A stretch of 64,000 nucleotides of DNA from Rhyacophila brunnea (lineage: Eukaryota > Arthropoda > Insecta > Trichoptera > Rhyacophilidae): the NCBI GenBank assembly GCA_022495005.1, contig JAGYXB010000560.1, forward strand, positions 620,001 through 684,000, in the 5' to 3' direction. Of the stretch, positions 59,010-64,000 are shown in pieces; positions within the stretch are counted from its first letter, which is position 1, and every line of letters begins with the position of its first letter. The translations under genes were made by a program, and so were the position numbers. The notes beneath the pieces were generated by a model. The model ran no database searches. It had not been told where the DNA came from and saw only the letters and a program-made list of their open reading frames with translations.

Positions 59010-60554
59010 GGCTATATGTGCACAGGAATCTACCATCAAAGATAAATAGTGTTAATTATAAAAATGTGCGTGAATCCTGGCCTAATATATAAAATAACGG
59101 TCGATGAGTAGGTAGGTATAATATCCCAATAAATAATTCATCTTAGTATCGAACTATCTGTATGTACTTATACCTATCTACTAAATTCTATAACAAGACA
59201 GAATAGTTTACAGGGAAGATTTATAGAAACCATAACAAGAAAATTGCCTATTCCACAACACAAAGGTAAGTGAGTATAAATAAATTTAGATATCTCATTT
59301 ATACGTTATACGACATCCCACTATAATAGGTAGGTATACCAAACCTCCTAAAAAATATTAACCTACCTGAGATACAATCCGACGGACCCAAACTCACCTT
59401 CGCCGTGGGAGGGATATCTTTTGAGACTCGCTATCAAAGTAAAAAATAAAATAACACAAAAAAAATATCGGCCACAAAGATGATGTGTTTATTTCGAATT
59501 TATCTCCCCCTATACGGCTGTTATGTCCCGTCGAGGTATCAAAGAATCGGTTTATAGTCGATTGTAAAATTGTACGACATCACTGAATACGTAAATTTTA
59601 ATTTGGAAGATGTGAGACTTTACAATAATTATAGTCTATCTATATTATATTGAGATGTACATCGGTGGTATCGTACCTAATCCAGATAGTTAGATTTACT
59701 TAAGTGTTTTTAGTTCATCGGTGTTCAAGCTTTTTAGCTGATGACACACTGAGCATGACACTGAAATCGTTACATGATACCATTGATATACTACTATATA
59801 CAATTTACCACAAAAGAAGATATTACGAATATCGTATTATTATTTCCTTGTAGGTATAATACGTTAAGACCGTTAACATGGATTCCCGAATTTCACCCGT
59901 ATTGCCCTGGCTGTAAAACTAAATTTGCGTTCTTGGAATAGTGACCCTAAGGGTGTCTACAACCCAAAGCTTGCAAGCTACCAAAAATTCATGTCTGAGC
60001 GGACAGAGCAAGTTCGTCATGCGCTGACTATTGGTTAGAGTAAGATGCAAGCTAGATCGGGCTTACTCATAATTATTGACAGGTCGTTTTCGAGACAAAT
60101 ATTAAGTGAGCTTATATCGAGTTAAGTCCGCTGATATTAAAACAGTAAGTTTTAACAATGGCCGAGTCGCTGAAAATCGGGCGTCATTTTAAGAAGCATA
60201 TTATGATTCATCCAGTAGTATATCAATGCATCAAACACACATCTATGCAATCTAAGCAATTTATTTTCGAAAAGAATTTTCTCATACGAAAATCAATCAA
60301 TAAGATTCCATATGATGAATCGATCAAACTCATTGTTTTTATCGGGAATAGATGATAGCGAACATCTTAGTTAGGGGAGGCTTTCATCTTTCGGCAGAAT
60401 GACGTTATGAATACAAATATGCATACATTCACACTGAAATACTGCCATAGTTATTTGATTTGTGATGTCAACCTAATTTACACAATGGAGCATATAGCCT
60501 GATTACTAGAAAGATAGAGAAAATCTCACCTAGTATGAAACTAGGATTGTAAAA
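59010..60554. other. Unannotated DNA
   Basis: A 65-codon plus frame at 60158-60355 (MAESLKIGRHFKKHI at its start) has good start context (AACAATGG) but no recognisable domain and no supporting splice structure. It is left as unresolved. The upstream 59920-60150 is slightly GC-richer. Confidence 0.35.
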
Positions 60555-60710
60555 CACTTTAATAAACCATTTTCTTTTTATTAAACGAATAATTCATAAG
60601 ATTTAAGAATGTAACATATACCATAAACACAATAACAACATAATGTATGTTGAACATACATAATTTGAAAATACATGTGTGAAATATATAAACATTAGAA
60701 AAAATCTTTT
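60555..60710 (+). repeat. Repeat family C, copy on plus strand
   Basis: It shares TTTTATTAAACGAATAATTC, AAGATTTAAGAATGTAACAT and TGAACATACATAATTTGAAA with the inverted copy at 655-765, and the first two blocks more loosely with 19203-19260. Confidence 0.6.
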
Positions 60711-60752
60711 AAAAATATATATGACTCACAGGGTTTTTTTAGGTTCTTCGGG

Positions 60753-60910
60753 GTATAGGTAAATCATTCTACAGTGGCACCATAGGCGATTCGCGCGTGT
60801 ATTGAATTGCTTGCGACAATGCCTGTTTCAAAACTAGCAAACAATACCACTACAACTGCAAGCCGCATATGCCGTACCCATGGTGCCACTGTAAAACGAT
60901 TTACCTATAC
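60753..60910. mobile_element. 158-bp MITE with 34-bp inverted ends
   Basis: Left GTATAGGTAAATCATTCTAC continues AGTGGCACCATAGG; the right end mirrors it with three changes and ends ATTTACCTATAC. The interior is CpG-richer and non-coding. No target duplication beyond possible short AT bases was seen. It ends about 70 bases before a non-LTR tail. Confidence 0.75.
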
Positions 60911-60984
60911 ATTGATAGATACGACCGACAAACACCCGAGTTCGTGAACAGAACAGCGGTGCTACAAAAGCGACCTATGTGCTG

Positions 60985-61095
60985 CAGGTCTGACAGGAGG
61001 CGCAAGAGTTGGCGATGGACCGAGGGAAGTGGCGCGAACTTGTGCTTGCCCTATGCCACAATGCTGGGTCGTGACAGGGTGGAAGAAGAAGATTG
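60985..61095 (+). pseudogene. Extreme 3' end of a non-LTR retrotransposon
   Basis: One frame reads QEAQELAMDRGKWRELVLAL then CHNAGS and a stop at 61072-61074. The motif A-x-x-LA-x-DR-x-x-WR-x-LV-x-AL is the terminal signature of ORF2 in RTE/CR1-like elements, here the last 26 residues. The following GGTGGAAGAAGAAGA is the family's short 3' untranslated end, as in the piece at 12770-13228. Severely 5'-truncated. Confidence 0.78.
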
Positions 61096-62255
61096 GTATT
61101 GAGTTATTTAGTACTGGGTAAAAATAAAAATCCCCTTGTAGCTCATTTAAATACACATTCATTATTTTGTATATTATAATGTCACAGTAATTATTACTCT
61201 TCATTATCTTGGCGAGAAGGTATATTTTTTATTAATTCTGTGAATCTATCCGCACATGTGAATATGTGGCGGTCAATAATTGTCGGGTACGAAGTGGTAA
61301 GTATCTATCTAACATATTCTGAATTTTTGTCCGATACAGTACAAACTAGCCGCGACCTTCGATTGTCCCAATTTAGTGTTCAATAAACCTGCATAGGGCC
61401 GAAATAGGTTTCCCAAAAAATCCATCATGTACGCACGTCGCTTGAATTTAAATAAATAAACAAAATTGTCCAACTTTGTAAGAAAATCCATTCGTTACGT
61501 CGCGCCACTTCAAAGGGGAAAGGGAGAGACCTGTCCCAACCTGCGAAAGCTTTTACTTCACCAGGTAGAGAGGCGAATAGGAACAGCAGGTGTTTTTGGG
61601 TTAATTAAGTTTTCAAAGGCACCTTCGGCGGGATTGCGTGAAGGGTTCCAGGCCAACCCTCATATTATTAAGTGTACCCCCTGGGGAGCCATCGACAACC
61701 GTTTTTAAAAGATTGCATTTGCCATGGGACGCATAGAAGTGATACAAAGTGCGCTATGACGCCGCTGGGATTTGTTACATTAATAGAAGTTGCGCTTGAT
61801 GGAATTGTCAGGATTTTTTGACAACATGAACAAGACTATGTCGCGGTGTCGTTCTCTTGCGATCAACGTGTTTTGTGCCTTCTTGACAGGTGAATTAATT
61901 CTTGTCATGTTTCCGGGGCAAAAGACATAGACATGCACCGCGTCAAGTTGTAATTAATATGTTGTACAATGTTATAATTGTTTTATGCGTGTAACTATTT
62001 GAGGTTGGCCAAGACATGAAAATATTTTTTTGTTATTAAATTAACCCAACGTCTTGTTAAATTCTCGCCCGGTGTACATTGGAAGTTAATCGGATGGAAG
62101 AAGGTTACGATATGTAACTATTTGGATTTAGGTTACAAGTAATAATCATTTTTATAACTAAACTTAATGATAATTAAATCTTAACTACGACATAAATTTT
62201 AATACACTAATCTTGACAGACAATGGGTGTTATATTTTATCATCCCACGTCCATA
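61096..62255. other. Unannotated DNA with GC-richer, repeat-free stretches
   Basis: 61460-61720 is noticeably GC-richer and carries an 80-codon plus frame (61466-61708, ending PWGAIDNRF) with no family I recognise; a short minus frame at 61309-61491 is also unknown. 61750-61960 is complex and has no second copy. Conserved non-coding DNA or an unrecognised exon are possible. Confidence 0.35.
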
Positions 62256-62256
62256 C

Positions 62257-62320
62257 TGGTGACCTAGTGTTTTTTCCTACCGGAGAGTCTGGGTTCGACC
62301 CGGTGAGGCCACAACTTACA
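62257..62320 (+). repeat. tRNA-like SINE head
   Basis: A-box-like TGGTGACCTAGTG at 62257-62269 and B-box GGTTCGACCCG at 62292-62302 are spaced as in RNA polymerase III internal promoters. The helices around them do not complete a tRNA cloverleaf. A T-run follows at 62378-62387. Confidence 0.5.
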
Positions 62321-64000
62321 ATACATTACTACGAAGTACTCTCGAAGTTGATCTCGTGATATGTTGCAGTGAAAATTTTTTTTTTTGATTAGTTAGCAAT
62401 GTCTACTTAATTGCACAAAACATGTCCCCATTTTCATTATAAATTGTCGATTAAGTATTATATTTGAATTGACGTGTCTTCCCACCAAGAATTGACAATT
62501 GATACAATTAAAATTATTTATACTTGACTACCCATTTACATCAATATTCTTAGTGAGCATAAAAATGAAAGACCCATCCATGATATCCGTTATGCTATTT
62601 TCACACCATGCCAAACTGTTGAAAGAATATAATATGCTCAATAGCTTGGAGGCAACATACCAGGTTTTAACAGTAATTGTTGGCCATTACCACATTAAAA
62701 AGGGGGAATTCAGACATGCGTAACCCGCCTTTACGTCCCAGTACACATAATATGAATCTTAATTTTAGTGTTGTATATTACAGTTTTCAAGAATTGCATA
62801 TAAGTATTACAAATGTTCACAACCCCTTAATCCTATAAAATAATCATCCCTCTAAATAACTTCATTTCACATTCTTATAGGATAAACATTTTAAGAGCGC
62901 TAGGAAGAATAGACCAGCCCCGCCCAACTCAACGTGAGGTACAACTCAATTCGCTTTAGGGTCCAAAAAAACATAAAAAAGGACCCCAAGATCCAGAGGA
63001 TAAATAATGGATCCACCTACGAAGTAATGTATCAATCCTATGGAGTAAAAAAATGAATAGAGGCCAATCAGAAAACAGGGGTGGAGTGCATAACAATGCG
63101 TTGAATTATATTTAATAATGTTTTCACTATGTTGCTTTATCGTGTATTTTATCCACTGCTCACTTTGATTAATTTTTACAATACAAAAATAAAACAAAAA
63201 TTAATTCTATTAGAATTTAAATTCTAACTCCATCAAGTACCCTCAGTCGATAGTATTAATAATTTAATGGTGATATAATTATTCACATCTTCATTTAATG
63301 CACTGACCCGATGTGAACAGTTCGCAATCCGCCAAATATATTATGTTTACAGTTCGTTCATAGGTACATCGGCGGAGATATATCTTCCACGTTATCCACG
63401 CAGGAATTCGTATTTTATTCTTGAAGGATGTCTGGCGTTTTATAGTTATGTACTTCCATTCCATTTTACATAGTATACCAACTATCTACTAAAAAAGTAA
63501 ATGCCGAATGATAGATTGTGCAATAATAGTCGTACCTATTAAATAATAGAAAATGCTTTATTGCCTAGTTACTGGTACCTATGTACTTTTTGTTAATTGT
63601 ATGGCAACAAAAATATGTACTTATTAAATAAAAAAAATATTACAGTGCAAAATCATGATTTATACCTAGGTATTAGGAATAAAATAGATGCCTTACCTTA
63701 CATAATAAAATTAAAACTAACTCGGATCAAAATAGGTATTTTGATTATTTTTAGATGACTTTTTTACGCTAAACATAAAATATATCACACTATGAAACTA
63801 TCACAACATACAGCAATATATTATTATAAAGTTTGTTGTTATTCATTCGCAGGGGATGAGAAAAAAAAATCTCAACTAAATATAGACGTAGGTATGTAAG
63901 TGCCAATGTGTTGATAAAAATGCCGAATATTGAAAAAACACACATGTGGCCATAGCTTTTGGTTTTGTTTCCGGTAGGATACGGGTAGAGTTAGGTAGGT
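62321..64000. other. Unannotated AT-rich end of window
   Basis: Frames at 62499-62723 (plus) and 62946-63197 (minus) are unrecognised. No element ends or RNA genes were seen. Confidence 0.4.

Noticed and set aside
1..64000. CRISPR array, bacterial operons, rRNA or phage genes
   Set aside because: No regularly spaced repeats, no ribosome-binding sites with long frames and no rRNA-like sequence; everything fits animal nuclear DNA.

Overview
The window looks like nuclear DNA of an insect, most likely a moth or butterfly. The support is an AT-rich background, insect-type telomere-like CCTAA units, a recurrent 12-base palindrome GTAGGTACCTAC (a motif I associate with lepidopteran intergenic DNA), and a dense crowd of decayed hAT, TTAA-flanked, other terminal-inverted-repeat, non-LTR and tRNA-derived elements. 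The order-level call is inference. There is no sign of bacterial, viral or organelle gene organisation.

No complete host gene can be supported in 64 kb. The one stretch that looks like an intact host-type exon is at about 10.2 kb: a start codon, the N-terminal part of a THAP zinc finger (C-x4-C ... ITFH) and a consensus splice donor. Its second exon was not found. All other long open frames lack recognisable domains, or are the remains of retrotransposons and transposases.

Layout. 0-2 kb: a composite inverted-repeat element with a tRNA-like core, a small TTAA-flanked MITE and a first copy of SINE family A. 4-8.5 kb: a 641-bp hAT element with perfect 8-bp target duplications, a small TIR element carrying CCTAA units, and a non-LTR tail. 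10-13.3 kb: the THAP exon, SINE A copy 2, a 183-bp foldback and a non-LTR 3' end. 15.5-19.3 kb: a MITE, copy 1 of a new TTAA-flanked repeat, two non-LTR scraps. 21.7-25.6 kb: a nested long palindrome, two Buster-like hAT elements (one with transposase C-terminus remains) and TTAA repeat copy 2. 25.6-30.7 kb: quiet AT-rich DNA with possible regulatory islands. 30.7-38 kb: three members of a second hAT family (TIR CAGTGGCGAAGGGTGG), two with SINE A immediately beside them, another Buster-like hAT, a TIR element with internal tandem duplication, and repeat family D. 40-45.2 kb: a non-LTR scrap, an 880-bp TIR element, TTAA repeat copy 3 and a Buster-like hAT with transposase remains. 47-56.7 kb: repeat family D, three foldback/TIR elements, several tRNA-like SINE heads and a short Buster-like MITE. 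58-61 kb: the largest member of the second hAT family, repeat family C, a MITE and a non-LTR tail. 61-64 kb: a GC-richer candidate regulatory stretch and one more tRNA-like head.

The parts do not form a pathway. They record waves of mobile-element insertion into intergenic or intronic DNA. The clearest biology is the contrast between two hAT groups: five elements with TA-centred 8-bp duplications (Buster rule) and three with T at position 2 and A at position 7 (Ac rule).
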